From: Desertivirga brevis
GTDB taxonomy: Bacteria > Bacteroidota > Bacteroidia > Sphingobacteriales > Sphingobacteriaceae
Direction of reading: 5' to 3'
NCBI RefSeq assembly: GCF_017355835.1
Contig: NZ_JAFEWF010000002.1
Span: forward strand, 186,001 to 250,000
DNA length: 64,000 nucleotides
Positions 42,702 through 51,894 of the stretch are shown in pieces. The first letter of the stretch is position 1, and each line of letters begins with the position of its first letter. Position numbers and translations under genes: made by a program. The notes under the pieces are model-generated. The model saw only the letters and a list, made by a program, of their open reading frames with translations, was not told the DNA's origin and made no database searches.

Positions 42702-42977
42702 ATGGATTTGTTGCAAAGAGTTGAAGGTGCGCTTGATACAATAAGACCTTATCTGGAAGCAGATGGGGGGAATGTTTCTGTGGAGGAGATTACGCCTGAG
42801 AATGTAGTGAGGCTGCGTTTATTAGGTGCTTGCGGTTCTTGTCCAATGAGTATCATGACTATGAAAGCCGGTATAGAGCAGGCTATCAAGAAAGCAGTAC
42901 CTGAAGTTTCGGCGGTTGAAGCTGTAAACTTAACCGATATAGATGACCCGAATGCAGTTATGCCAAACGCGAATTAA
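42702..42977 (+). CDS. NifU-like Fe-S scaffold domain protein
   Basis: A 91-aa protein matching the NifU C-terminal domain. It has IRPYLEADGGNVSVEEI and the cluster-binding Cys pair in LLGACGSCPMSIMTMKAGIE. It acts as a [4Fe-4S] scaffold or carrier and is co-transcribed with the Mrp-type gene. A weak AGCGA/TCGCT hairpin with T's follows at about 43007-43034. Confidence 0.95.
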   Translation: MDLLQRVEGALDTIRPYLEADGGNVSVEEITPENVVRLRLLGACGSCPMSIMTMKAGIEQAIKKAVPEVSAVEAVNLTDIDDPNAVMPNAN

Positions 42978-43128
42978 GCATAAGGCAATAATATATAAAA
43001 GAGCGATAGCGTTGTAAAGATGCGTCGCTTTTTTATTTTAGCTCTGGTGGTACAGAAGCATTTTTAAAAGGATGCCTTTTAACAGATTTTAACACAGGTG
43101 TAGCACAATTTTTGGTAGGTTTACGTTG

Positions 43129-43764
43129 ATGAAGCAGTTGTTTGCGATAGCGTTTTTGATTTTATGTTTCAACTTTGCAGGAGCTCAGGAAAGGCCTTTA
43201 GTGCAATTCTCTGGGGTGATTTATAATGTTGATTCGAATGTGGTGGTGCCATACGTAAACCTTACCAACAGGACTGACCGTAATAGAACCTTTTCAGCGA
43301 ATTATCAGGGCTATTTTTCTTTTGTGGCCAGGGAAGGCGATACCATAGTTTTTAGCGCAATTGGATATAGAAGAGAAGCTCTAGTGATCCCTAAAAATCT
43401 TCCCGAAAGAAAATATACTGTTATTGTGAAAATGAAACAGGAAGTGAAGAATCTTCCGGCTGTAACTGTATATCCTTGGGCTAGTATGGATGAATTTAAC
43501 AGGGAGTTTATGGCAATGAAGTTCGCAGATGATGATCTTGAAATTGCCAAGAAAAATGTTAATCGATCTTCTTTGATGGCTATGTCTAAATCTCTGCCCA
43601 GAGATGCGCAGGAGATTGGAATGATTAATTTTCAAAACAACCACATAGCACTTAGCAATAAAGTAATTAACCCACGCGGCGCTAACCCTTTATTAAATCC
43701 ATTTGCCTGGGCTTCATTTATTAATCAAATTATGCAGGGAGATAAAAGCAGGGAAAAAGAGTAA
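43129..43764 (+). CDS. Exported carboxypeptidase-regulatory-like domain protein
   Basis: A protein of about 211 aa with a signal peptide (FLILCFNFAGAQ). The ATG is at 43129; a TTG at 43126 adds one residue. The N-terminal half is a CarboxypepD_reg-like beta domain (VQFSGVIYNVDSNVVVPYVN, FSFVAREGDTIVFSAIGYR). The C-terminal half has MDEFNREFMAMKFADDDLEI and ends in a Pro/Asn-containing region. Found widely in Bacteroidota, function unknown. A paralogous layout occurs at 56294. Confidence 0.8.
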   Translation: MKQLFAIAFLILCFNFAGAQERPLVQFSGVIYNVDSNVVVPYVNLTNRTDRNRTFSANYQGYFSFVAREGDTIVFSAIGYRREALVIPKNLPERKYTVIVKMKQEVKNLPAVTVYPWASMDEFNREFMAMKFADDDLEIAKKNVNRSSLMAMSKSLPRDAQEIGMINFQNNHIALSNKVINPRGANPLLNPFAWASFINQIMQGDKSREKE

Positions 43765-43790
43765 TCCTTCCACCTGCCTTTTCAAACGAA

Positions 43791-44354
43791 TTATTTTTTT
43801 CTGCTTGCTGAAGGGAACTTCATTTTATACCCTACTTTGATAGCTCCTCGAGAGATGGCATCGAGCTTATTTTTTATCATAGCTCTTTTTAAGGGTCCAA
43901 GTTTGTCTGTAAAAAGCTTCCCTTCTATATGATCGTACTCGTGCTGAATAACGCGGGCAGCCATTCCGCTAAAAGTTTCCTCGTGATGCACAAAGTTCTC
44001 ATCGTAGTAGGAAAGTAATACGTTGCTATGACGCCTGATATCTTCACGGATGTCAGGGATACTAAGGCAGCCTTCATTGAAGTCCCAAAGTTCACCTGAT
44101 TCCTCTTTAATAATAGGATTGATAAATACCTTTTTGAAATCCTGATAATCTGGTTCATCCCTGTCAGTAATGTCAACAATGAATAGGCGGATTGACAGAC
44201 CTACTTGTGGAGCCGCTAGTCCTACACCGCTGGCGCTGTACATCGTATCGAACATATTTTTAAGCAGCTCCGAAAGGTTAGGATAATCCGGAGTGATCTC
44301 AACTGCTTTCTTTTTTAAAACAGGATCGCCATAGGCAATAATGGGTAACTTCAT
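43791..44354 (-). CDS. def: Peptide deformylase
   Basis: A 187-aa metalloenzyme that removes formyl from new proteins. Motifs are SGVGLAAPQVGLSIR (I), EGCLSIPDI (II, Cys metal ligand) and QHEYDHIEGKLF (III, two His and catalytic Glu). The length is normal. It converges with the preceding gene across 26 nt. Confidence 0.97.
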   Translation of the reverse strand: MKLPIIAYGDPVLKKKAVEITPDYPNLSELLKNMFDTMYSASGVGLAAPQVGLSIRLFIVDITDRDEPDYQDFKKVFINPIIKEESGELWDFNEGCLSIPDIREDIRRHSNVLLSYYDENFVHHEETFSGMAARVIQHEYDHIEGKLFTDKLGPLKRAMIKNKLDAISRGAIKVGYKMKFPSASRKK

Positions 44355-44482
44355 AATAAACTTTCTTGCTTTAACATTCCGCTTTATGTGCCAGCATTAT
44401 CAAAGCATACTTTATCTTTTTATTAACGATTGCTTTACTGATAATTGTGCAAAATTAGGAAAATAGTATTACTCGGGTCTTA

Positions 44483-45718
44483 TTAATCTTCTTCTCCTGG
44501 TTCAAAAGCGAGCGTAGTAAGCTTTTGAGGATCAAAAACTTCATTTGACATATCTTGAAGTTGACTTGCAGTAACCGCGTTCACTTTTTCAAAAACCTCT
44601 TCAAGGGTATCTGCTTTCCCATAATCAATAAGGCATTTTGTCATGGTAATGAGCAGATTAAGCCTGTTCTCTTCTGCAAGAGCAATTTGCCCTGTGAATT
44701 TCTTTTTAGCTTTTGCCAAAGTGCTTTCTGAAAGCTTCACTTCCCGAAGTTTTTTCAATTCTTTATTTACCAGCGCTACAGCCTTGTTTGCCTTTTCCGG
44801 ATCAGTTCCAAAGTATATTGAAAAGAACCCAGTGTCTGTAAAGGCCAAATAGTTGGATTCTATAGTATAGGCTATACCATACTTCTCTCTAATCTCAAGA
44901 TTCAGCCTCGAGCTCATACTGTTGCCTCCTAAGATATTATTAAGTAAGGATAGGCCAGTTCTCTTTCCATCGTGAATTGAGTAAGCCAAATTTCCTATAA
45001 CATAATGGCTCTGGTTGATGGGTTTAGCTTCTTTTTTTAAAACAGGACTGTATATGGGAAGGGGATTTCGTTTCCTATTGCCAGTATTGTGTTTCACTTG
45101 GCCAAACACCAGTTCGAACGTATTGCACAATTTTTTGAAGTTATAGTTTCCCATAACCCCTATAGCTATTTCTTCTGTGTTATAGTTGTTGGCCAGGAAG
45201 TCCAGCAGATCTTGCTTTTGGAGACTCTGTACAGTTTCTGTAGTGCCCAGGATATTTCTGCCAAGTTCATGGCCTGAGTAAATCAAATCCTCGAAATCAT
45301 CCTGTATCGCTTCTTCAGGTTGGTCCTGATAGGAAGCAATCTCATCCAAAATCACACCTTTTTCCTTCTCCATTTCATCTTCTGGAAATGTGGAATGGAA
45401 AACAAGATCTTCAAAAAGATCAAAAGCCCTGTTTAAATAAGGATTTAGTATGGAGGCATGAATACAGGTATATTCCTTTGTGGTGTACGCGTTCAAATCA
45501 CCTCCGACAGATTCGAGATAATTCAAAATTTGCCTTGTATTCCTTTTTTCAGTTTTCTTAAATAATAGGTGTTCAATGAAATGAGCAAGGCCATCTTTTC
45601 CTTTCGCTTCATCTCTGGATCCTGCATTTATAATTATACAGGAGTGTGTGACTGAGGATATAACAGGTTTATAAAGCAACCTGATCCCATTGGGTAATGT
45701 AAAGACCTGATATTCCAT
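44483..45718 (-). CDS. M16-family zinc peptidase
   Basis: A 411-aa single-unit insulinase-like protein. The inverted zinc motif is HFIEHLLFKKT with a distal Glu (ILDEIASYQDQPEEAIQDDFE). The second half has the typical R/Y region (GLSLLNNILGGNSMSSRLNLEIREKYGIAYTIES). No signal peptide is seen, so it is probably cytoplasmic or periplasm-independent. Peptide substrate unknown. Confidence 0.93.
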   Translation of the reverse strand: MEYQVFTLPNGIRLLYKPVISSVTHSCIIINAGSRDEAKGKDGLAHFIEHLLFKKTEKRNTRQILNYLESVGGDLNAYTTKEYTCIHASILNPYLNRAFDLFEDLVFHSTFPEDEMEKEKGVILDEIASYQDQPEEAIQDDFEDLIYSGHELGRNILGTTETVQSLQKQDLLDFLANNYNTEEIAIGVMGNYNFKKLCNTFELVFGQVKHNTGNRKRNPLPIYSPVLKKEAKPINQSHYVIGNLAYSIHDGKRTGLSLLNNILGGNSMSSRLNLEIREKYGIAYTIESNYLAFTDTGFFSIYFGTDPEKANKAVALVNKELKKLREVKLSESTLAKAKKKFTGQIALAEENRLNLLITMTKCLIDYGKADTLEEVFEKVNAVTASQLQDMSNEVFDPQKLTTLAFEPGEED

Positions 45719-45742
45719 TAAGCCTGCAAAGGTAAGCTTTTA

Positions 45743-46384
45743 TTATTCTTTAAGCTTTAATTTGCATTGACGTTTAAAGTTTTGAAAACGTGGTTGAGAA
45801 ACTCCGACAATGTACGACTGGTTGGGGTTTTCCTGGGCGTAATTCTGATGATATTCCTCTGCTCGATAGAATTTATTGAGCGGAGTAAGTTCTGTCACAA
45901 TCGGGTTTTTGAACGCTGGTTGCCATTTCATTATCGCTTTGGTTGCCGCTTCTTTTTGTGCTTCATCAAGGTAAAATATTGCAGACCGATAGGATGAACC
46001 GACATCTGGCCCCTGTCTGTCCTTTGTGGTAGGATCATGAGATGTGAAAAATGCTTCTAATAGCTGGTCATAACTTACTTCCCCCGGATTATAGTATACT
46101 AATACAGTTTCTGCGTGACCTGTTGTTTCGGTGCAGACCTGCTCATAAGTAGGATTTTTGACATGTCCTCCTGCATAACCTGATACAGCTGAGTCAACAC
46201 CAGCTATATGTTCAAAAATTTCCTCTGAGCACCAGAAGCAACCCTCGGCAAAGGCGGCTATAGCTTTTTTTTCTGTTGCAGCCTGTACTTTGATCTCCTT
46301 TGTTTTTTGTTGTCCTGAGGAGTTGCAGGCTATTAAGGCAAAGAACCCGATAAGTATTGTCAAAAATTTCCCTTTGTTTGTCAT
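45743..46384 (-). CDS. msrA: Peptide methionine (S)-S-oxide reductase, lipoprotein form
   Basis: A 213-aa enzyme with lipobox LIAC (Cys20), so it is anchored in the envelope. The catalytic site is AEGCFWCSEEIFEHIAGVDS; conserved GYAGGHVKNPTYEQVCTETTGHAETV and DPTTKDRQGPDVGSSYRSAIFY follow. It repairs oxidised methionine of exported proteins. It lies 24 nt downstream of the M16 gene on the other side of the window, transcribed separately upstream of it. Confidence 0.95.
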   Translation of the reverse strand: MTNKGKFLTILIGFFALIACNSSGQQKTKEIKVQAATEKKAIAAFAEGCFWCSEEIFEHIAGVDSAVSGYAGGHVKNPTYEQVCTETTGHAETVLVYYNPGEVSYDQLLEAFFTSHDPTTKDRQGPDVGSSYRSAIFYLDEAQKEAATKAIMKWQPAFKNPIVTELTPLNKFYRAEEYHQNYAQENPNQSYIVGVSQPRFQNFKRQCKLKLKE

Positions 46385-46452
46385 CGTATTAAAATAAACA
46401 TGATTATAGATACGAAATTATTGACTAAAAGGATTTTGACAAATGTGAGATA

Positions 46453-47997
46453 TTAGCCGGCCCATCCATCTCTGTCAAGGCTACGGTAGTGAATTGCTTC
46501 TGCAAGGTGTTCTATCTTAATATCTTCGGATGAGTCAAGATCTGCAATAGTTCTAGCAACTTTTAGAATACGATCATAAGCACGGGCAGACAGTCCAAGT
46601 CTCTCCATTGCCTTTTTTAAAAGCACCTGACCAGCTGCATTTATCTTGCAAATTTCCCTTACAGAGGTCGATGTCATTTGCGCGTTGCAGTAAACGTCGT
46701 GACTTTCAGCGAACCTCTCAGCCTGAACCTGGCGTGCCTTTATCACCCGTTCACGTATTACTTCACTCGCTTCAGCTTTCCGATCTGAGGCGAGTTCTGA
46801 AAAATTTACAGGAGTTACTTCTACATGAAGATCAATACGATCCAATAGGGGCCCCGATACCTTACTCAGGTATTTCTGAACTACCCCCGGGGCGCAAACG
46901 CATTCCCGTTCGGGATGATTGTAGAAACCGCAGGGACAAGGGTTCATTGATGCGATAAGCATGAAGCTGGCAGGATAGTCGATGGTAAACCTTGCCCTTG
47001 ATATCGTTACTCTTCGCTCTTCCAGGGGCTGACGCATTACTTCTAGTACAGTTCGCTTGAATTCAGGTAGCTCGTCAAGGAAAAGCACACCGTTATGAGC
47101 AAGTGATATTTCTCCTGGTTGTGGGTTTCCCCCACCGCCAACTAGTGCGACATCTGAAATTGTATGGTGGGGACTTCTAAAGGGACGAACTGTTAGCAAA
47201 GAATCAGAGGCAGCGAGTTTACCGGCAACAGAGTGTATTTTTGTTGTTTCTAAAGCTTCGTGAAGATTTAGTGGTGGAAGAATGCTCGGTAGTCGCTTAG
47301 CCAGCATTGTTTTACCTGCTCCAGGAGGACCGATAAGTACAACATTATGTCCTCCCGCGGCTGCAATTTCAAGTGCGCGCTTTATATTCTCCTGTCCTTT
47401 TACATCAGAAAAGTTTGATTCGTAATTGTTGATATTGTGGTAGAACTCGTCACGTGTGTCAACAATAACTCTTTTTGGTGTTTTCTGCCCGTTAAAAAAT
47501 TCAATGACTTCTGAAAGGCTCTCTACTCCATAAATCTCAAGATCATTTACGATTGCTGCTTCCCTGGCATTCGCTTTTGGAATAATAATCCCTTTAAACT
47601 GTTCTTTCCTTGCTTGAATTGCAATGGGTAAAGCTCCTTTAATTGGCAAAATATTCCCTGAAAGGGAAATTTCACCGAGAATTAGATATTTATGAAGGAA
47701 GCTGCTTTCAATTTGCTCTGACTCTGCAAGGATACCTATCGCAATAGCGAGATCATAGGAGGAGCCTTCCTTGCGGATATCTGCAGGAGCGAGGTTCACA
47801 ACAATTTTTTGTCGCGGCATTCTATAACCCGAATTGGTTATAGCGCTCTCTATCCGGAGTAAGCTTTCGCTTACTGCTTTGTCTGGCAATCCAACAATAT
47901 GATATTTTGTTCCTCCACTTATATTAACTTCAATAGTAATAGTGATTGCTTCAATTCCGTAAACGGCGCTACCAAAGGTTTTTACTGGCATCTGCAA
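46453..47997 (-). CDS. ComM/YifB-type Mg-chelatase-like AAA ATPase
   Basis: A 514-aa hexameric AAA+ protein. The N-terminal Lon-protease-like fold domain (about 1-170, EVNISGGTKYHIVGLPDKAV) is followed by AAA with Walker A LIGPPGAGKTMLAKRL, FRSPHHTISDVALVGGG and Walker B GVLFLDELPEF. A four-Cys insert (NPCPCGFYNHPERECVC) and a C-terminal Mg-chelatase domain are present. ComM homologues drive branch migration during natural transformation; that role here is from family knowledge. Confidence 0.94.
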   Translation of the reverse strand: MQMPVKTFGSAVYGIEAITITIEVNISGGTKYHIVGLPDKAVSESLLRIESAITNSGYRMPRQKIVVNLAPADIRKEGSSYDLAIAIGILAESEQIESSFLHKYLILGEISLSGNILPIKGALPIAIQARKEQFKGIIIPKANAREAAIVNDLEIYGVESLSEVIEFFNGQKTPKRVIVDTRDEFYHNINNYESNFSDVKGQENIKRALEIAAAGGHNVVLIGPPGAGKTMLAKRLPSILPPLNLHEALETTKIHSVAGKLAASDSLLTVRPFRSPHHTISDVALVGGGGNPQPGEISLAHNGVLFLDELPEFKRTVLEVMRQPLEERRVTISRARFTIDYPASFMLIASMNPCPCGFYNHPERECVCAPGVVQKYLSKVSGPLLDRIDLHVEVTPVNFSELASDRKAEASEVIRERVIKARQVQAERFAESHDVYCNAQMTSTSVREICKINAAGQVLLKKAMERLGLSARAYDRILKVARTIADLDSSEDIKIEHLAEAIHYRSLDRDGWAG

Positions 47998-48211
47998 TAA
48001 GGGTTTTTCGAAGATAAGGGAAAATTAATTTTTGAGAAAGGTTGATTTAAGAAAATATAAACGGAGTAGATTGAAATCGAAGAATAAGCCTTCATGATCA
48101 GAATTCGCAAGGAGAAATGAAAGTATTTTGATTGTCTTTCCAGGCTTAAGAAACAAGCAGAGTGAGCTAATGAATCTTTGAGGATAGATCCGGGGTCTCA
48201 AGAAACCATTA
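47998..48211. other. Intergenic stretch between gldH terminator and comM-like gene
   Basis: No gene or repeat is seen in this stretch. Promoter sequences for the minus-strand comM-like gene are expected here, but I cannot point to a clear TAnnTTTG box. Confidence 0.4.
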
Positions 48212-48255
48212 AAACAAAAGAAGGCGATCTTCTCAAAGATCGCCTTCTTTTGTTT
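48212..48255 (-). terminator. Strong terminator of holB-ricT-gldH
   Basis: A 20-bp perfect stem: AAACAAAAGAAGGCGATCTT (48212-48231) pairs with 48236-48255 around CTCA. The A/T-rich base gives T's on either strand. Confidence 0.92.
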
Positions 48256-48260
48256 ACTAT

Positions 48261-48740
48261 TTATTGTCCTGGCTCAACCCTTATCCCAACATCGCTGATC
48301 TCTCTTAGCGGGTTATCCCGCATATTCTGCTCAAAGCTGAAGTTATAAATGCCAGGCTCCGGGAATTTATAATTCTCGCGAAATTTAAGCTGGTAGGAGT
48401 AGAGGTTACCCGACCCACTGCCAAGCCATTCTCCATCGGGATAAGCTAGTTGAAATTCCTTTCGTTCTGTAACCGGCTTTATTCTCCCGCCTGTTTGATG
48501 TACCAAAACAAATATGTTTGAATATCTATATTCCGCAGTGTGCCGAAGGTTGAAATAGATGTTGTAGGGTTTACTGGCGTCCTCAATTTTAACCTGAAAA
48601 TTAACCTTATTGTCATACCCCCAGTTCCGGGCACCTATTTCCTGACTTGTATCTATAACTGCATTGTCTGTACATGCTGATAATGCAGCAAGTACAATAA
48701 TGACAACGAGTTGTTGAATAGCAAGAACAGCTTTATTCAT
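48261..48740 (-). CDS. gldH: Gliding motility lipoprotein GldH
   Basis: A 159-aa lipoprotein from the ATG at 48740 (signal then lipobox LSAC). The start overlaps the stop of the upstream RicT-type gene by 8 nt (ATGAATAA), so translation is coupled; a longer frame to 48854 lies inside that gene. Typical GldH features are YNIYFNLRHTAEYRYSNIFV and the C-terminal NMRDNPLREISDVGIRVE. GldH is needed for gliding and type IX secretion in flavobacteria; in non-gliding relatives its role is less clear. Confidence 0.9.
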   Translation of the reverse strand: MNKAVLAIQQLVVIIVLAALSACTDNAVIDTSQEIGARNWGYDNKVNFQVKIEDASKPYNIYFNLRHTAEYRYSNIFVLVHQTGGRIKPVTERKEFQLAYPDGEWLGSGSGNLYSYQLKFRENYKFPEPGIYNFSFEQNMRDNPLREISDVGIRVEPGQ

Positions 48741-50169
48741 TTGCTTTTGGCTTGTTGTTGTTGTTATTCTTAGGCCTTCTTTGATGCCTGTTATTTTGCT
48801 TTTTGTTATTGTTCTGACCGTCCACTCCAACAGCTGCCTGCTGTTGTTGTTCATTGTTCTGAGGGCGCTGCTGCTGGTTCTGTCCTTCTGGTCTGTTATT
48901 ATTCCTGTTTTTATTCTGTTGCTGCTGGTTGTTGTTGTGATGTTTTGGAGGTTGTACTACTCTGCCAGCAGCATTAGAAGGCTGAACTTTTGTTTCTTTA
49001 GCAACAGGTTCAGATGCTTTAACAGCCTCTCCTGGTTTTTTGTGTTTGTTGTTCTTCTTCTTTTTCTTTTTAGTTCTCTCGTCAAGACGGGTGATGCTAT
49101 CCTGACCAACTACGTTCTCGTAATCGAGGATTTTTGTGGCTGGTGCTGGCTCAAGTTCAACAGCCTCTTCTTTCAGGTCCTCAGGCTTGATCCCCTCCTT
49201 ATTCATCTGTTGAATCTCCTTTACCCTATCGATCTCTAAAGGGAACCAGGTTTCTTCATTAGGATAACTAAACCACATTAATTTTTTAAAGATGTCGGTC
49301 TTTTGCAAACGGGCTGTTCCAATTTGAGTTTCCAACCTGTCTACATCATCAGGGATATCCTTCAACGCGTCCATATACGTGTCGAGCTCGTAATTTAAAC
49401 AACATTTCAACTTGCCACATTGTCCAGCAAGCTTTAGTGTATTTAAAGAAAGATTCTGATAACGGGCGGCAGAGGTTGATACCGTTTTGAAGTCTGTTAA
49501 CCAGGTAGAACAACAAAGCTCTCTTCCGCAAGAGCCTAAGCCTCCAAGGCGGCTGGCCTCCTGCCTCATTCCAATTTGGCGCATTTCAATGCGTATGCGA
49601 AATGATTCCGCCATCTTCTTAATAAGTTCGCGGAAATCTACACGACCTTCGGCGGTGTAATAGAAAGTTGCTTTGGTTTTATCGCCCTGATAATCTACAT
49701 CGCTAAGTTTCATGGAAAGACCAAGGTTCAGAGCGAGGGTTCGTGCTTTATGCATTGTTTCCCATTCCAAGTCCTTTGCTGCTTTCCATTTATCTACGTC
49801 GGCAGGTGATGCTCGACGGATAATTTTCTTTACAACGTCTTCTTCTTTAAGATGCTTCTTCTTAAGTTGCATCCTAACCAGTTCTCCAGTAATGGAAACG
49901 TGACCTATGTCATATCCACCAGTTGGAGTTTCAACTACAACCAACTCTCCCAGTTCAAGGTATAAGTTTTCCTGGTTGATGTAAAAGTCCTTTCGAGAAC
50001 CTTTAAACTTTACTTCGATGATATTGAATGGTCTATAATTTGCCGGCATATCCATATCAGAAAGCCAGTCGTAAACATCTAATTTGCTGCAGCCATTTGT
50101 AAGGCAAGAGCCGTTACTTTTGCAGCCGGCAGGTGCACAACCTCCCGTCGAGCATGATCCACATCCCAT
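48733..50169 (-). CDS. PSP1/RicT (YaaT)-domain protein
   Basis: A 478-aa protein. The N-terminus is Cys-rich (MGCGSCSTGGCAPAGC). The PSP1/RicT core (about 50-310) has GELVVVETPTGGYDIGHV, RIEMRQIGMRQEASRLGG, SCGRELCCSTWL and LAGQCGKLKCCLNYELDTY; these Cys bind Fe-S clusters in RicT complexes that affect RNA processing in Bacillus. The C-terminal 130 residues are Asn/Gln/Lys-rich and disordered. It starts one base after the holB stop (TAA-ATG), an arrangement common in Bacteroidota. Confidence 0.92.
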   Translation of the reverse strand: MGCGSCSTGGCAPAGCKSNGSCLTNGCSKLDVYDWLSDMDMPANYRPFNIIEVKFKGSRKDFYINQENLYLELGELVVVETPTGGYDIGHVSITGELVRMQLKKKHLKEEDVVKKIIRRASPADVDKWKAAKDLEWETMHKARTLALNLGLSMKLSDVDYQGDKTKATFYYTAEGRVDFRELIKKMAESFRIRIEMRQIGMRQEASRLGGLGSCGRELCCSTWLTDFKTVSTSAARYQNLSLNTLKLAGQCGKLKCCLNYELDTYMDALKDIPDDVDRLETQIGTARLQKTDIFKKLMWFSYPNEETWFPLEIDRVKEIQQMNKEGIKPEDLKEEAVELEPAPATKILDYENVVGQDSITRLDERTKKKKKKNNKHKKPGEAVKASEPVAKETKVQPSNAAGRVVQPPKHHNNNQQQQNKNRNNNRPEGQNQQQRPQNNEQQQQAAVGVDGQNNNKKQNNRHQRRPKNNNNNKPKANE

Positions 50170-51315
50170 TTAATTTAGTATATATTGAGTCCCCGCAGGG
50201 AGCGTATTAAACTTTAAAATTTTGATAAACTGCAAAGATACATCTAAAAATAGGATTTTACCGTTTGCATTTCTTTCTATATGGTAATGAGCTTTTTCTA
50301 GCTCGTTAATAATCGCTTCAGCCTTTGCTGAGTTCAGCACCTTGCTAAAGTTGACAACAAATTCTTTTTCATTACCGGGAAGATGTACAAGATATTCTGC
50401 TCCTGCTAGAACCATCAATACTTCCCGCATTATTTTCATTCCGTACCGCAGAAAGTTCTTCTGATTTTCTCTCCCTATTTTAGCAATATTATCAGAAAAT
50501 TCTATAGCGAGAAGTCCCCTGTTTGTAAAGCATAAACGTAACCAATCAGAGAACATCCCAAAATTATTATTGCTTTCTTCCTTGCTTAAATTGACAGCGG
50601 TCTGAATATTTCCCTCGCTTAAATAGGAAATCCTCATTGCCTGCTCCTCATCTAAATGAAATTTACGTACCAGATACTTTGCTACATCTTCATCTCTCAA
50701 ACGGTGAACTTTAACTAGCTGTGTCCGGGAAAGGATCGTATTTAAAATTTGATCCTGATTTTGAGCCACAAGCAAGAATAAAGTTTTTTGAGGCGGCTCT
50801 TCAATAATTTTCAGAAGGGTGTTCCCCTCCTTGTCAAGGTATTCCGGTAGCCACATAACCAGGACCTTGTATTCTGATTCAAATGCCTTTAAACTCAGTT
50901 TACGAATAATCTGATGACATTCCGCAATATTGATGTTTGCTTGTTTGTTCTCTGCCTCCAGCTGATTCCTCCATTCGTCCAGGCTAAGGTATGGGTTAGC
51001 CAGAAAAGTTCTTCTCCATTCCTCGATAAAGTTTAAAGCAGTATCCTCTTTATGCTTAGCGAAAAACGGATAGGAGAAATGCAAGTCAGGGTGAATTAGC
51101 CTGGAGTACTTTCTGCACGAACTACAACCGCCGCAACTATCCTGTTCAGAACGATTTTCACAGCATATATATTGTGCATACGCGAAAGCAAGGGCTAAAC
51201 TTCCAGAGCCTTCCGGCCCAAGAAATAATTGGGCGTGACTGATTCTGTTCTCCTGAACTCCCCGTATCAACTGTTCCTTTACAGCTTGCTGTCCAACAAT
51301 ATCACTAAACTGCAT
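50170..51315 (-). CDS. holB: DNA polymerase III delta' subunit
   Basis: A 381-aa clamp-loader subunit from the ATG at 51315 (MQFSDIVGQQAVKEQLIRGV); a longer frame to 51363 adds 16 unlikely residues. It has SHAQLFLGPEGSGSLALAFA at the degenerate P-loop, a Cys zinc cluster (CCENRSEQDSCGGCSSC) and the TLLKIIEEPPQKTLFLLVAQN and ILSRTQ motifs. It helps load the beta clamp at replication forks. Confidence 0.93.
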   Translation of the reverse strand: MQFSDIVGQQAVKEQLIRGVQENRISHAQLFLGPEGSGSLALAFAYAQYICCENRSEQDSCGGCSSCRKYSRLIHPDLHFSYPFFAKHKEDTALNFIEEWRRTFLANPYLSLDEWRNQLEAENKQANINIAECHQIIRKLSLKAFESEYKVLVMWLPEYLDKEGNTLLKIIEEPPQKTLFLLVAQNQDQILNTILSRTQLVKVHRLRDEDVAKYLVRKFHLDEEQAMRISYLSEGNIQTAVNLSKEESNNNFGMFSDWLRLCFTNRGLLAIEFSDNIAKIGRENQKNFLRYGMKIMREVLMVLAGAEYLVHLPGNEKEFVVNFSKVLNSAKAEAIINELEKAHYHIERNANGKILFLDVSLQFIKILKFNTLPAGTQYILN

Positions 51316-51432
51316 GAGGTGCAAAATAGTAAATAGATTTGGAATTGAGATAGGAGATGTCATATATGAGATTGAGCAAGGAATAAGCTGATTAAAAGAA
51401 TACTAAAAATTTTAGTTCTAATTTCTGTTTGT

Positions 51433-51440
51433 TACTTTTG
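51433..51440 (+). promoter_or_regulatory. -7 box of the ruvX-recQ promoter
   Basis: TACTTTTG matches TAnnTTTG, 30 nt upstream of the ruvX ATG, with TTTA 18 nt further upstream. Confidence 0.6.
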
Positions 51441-51470
51441 AGGATAATTTCAATTCCTATTTCCTGACAT

Positions 51471-51884
51471 ATGCGCGTAATGGCTTTTGATTATGGTACT
51501 AAACGGGTTGGTATCGCAGTCACCGATCCTCTGCAGATTATTGCTACCGGTTTAACTACCATCCATCCAAAAGACATTGTTGAGTTTTTGAAGAAGTACC
51601 TTTTGACAGAACAGGTGGAAAAATTTATTGTAGGAGAACCGAAACAAATGGACGGCACTGCATCTCAATCAGCGCCTCATGTTAAGGGTTTTATGACAAT
51701 CCTGAAAAAGAACTTTCCTGCAATTCCAATTGAAACATTGGATGAACGATTCACCTCTAAAATGGCCTCTGCAGTTATAGCTCAGAGTGGGCTGAAGAAG
51801 CAGGATCGACAAAGGAAGGAATTGGTTGATACCGTATCTGCTACTATAATATTGCAGTCGTATTTGGAAAAGAAGAACTTTTAA
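51471..51884 (+). CDS. ruvX: Holliday-junction resolvase-like RuvX (YqgF)
   Basis: A 137-aa RNase H-fold protein. It has MAFDYGTKRVGIAVTDPLQ (first catalytic Asp), FIVGEPKQMDGT and ETLDERFTSKMASAVI, with the later acidic residue in RKELVDTVSATIILQSYL. In other bacteria it acts in 16S rRNA processing. It lies 10 nt before recQ. Confidence 0.95.
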   Translation: MRVMAFDYGTKRVGIAVTDPLQIIATGLTTIHPKDIVEFLKKYLLTEQVEKFIVGEPKQMDGTASQSAPHVKGFMTILKKNFPAIPIETLDERFTSKMASAVIAQSGLKKQDRQRKELVDTVSATIILQSYLEKKNF

Positions 51885-51894
51885 CCTTAATAAT

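Noticed and set aside
48781..49239. 152-codon plus-strand frame opposite the RicT-type gene
   Set aside because: It is antisense to the Asn/Gln-rich tail, whose repetitive codons make the other strand open; its Leu/Val-rich product is an artefact.
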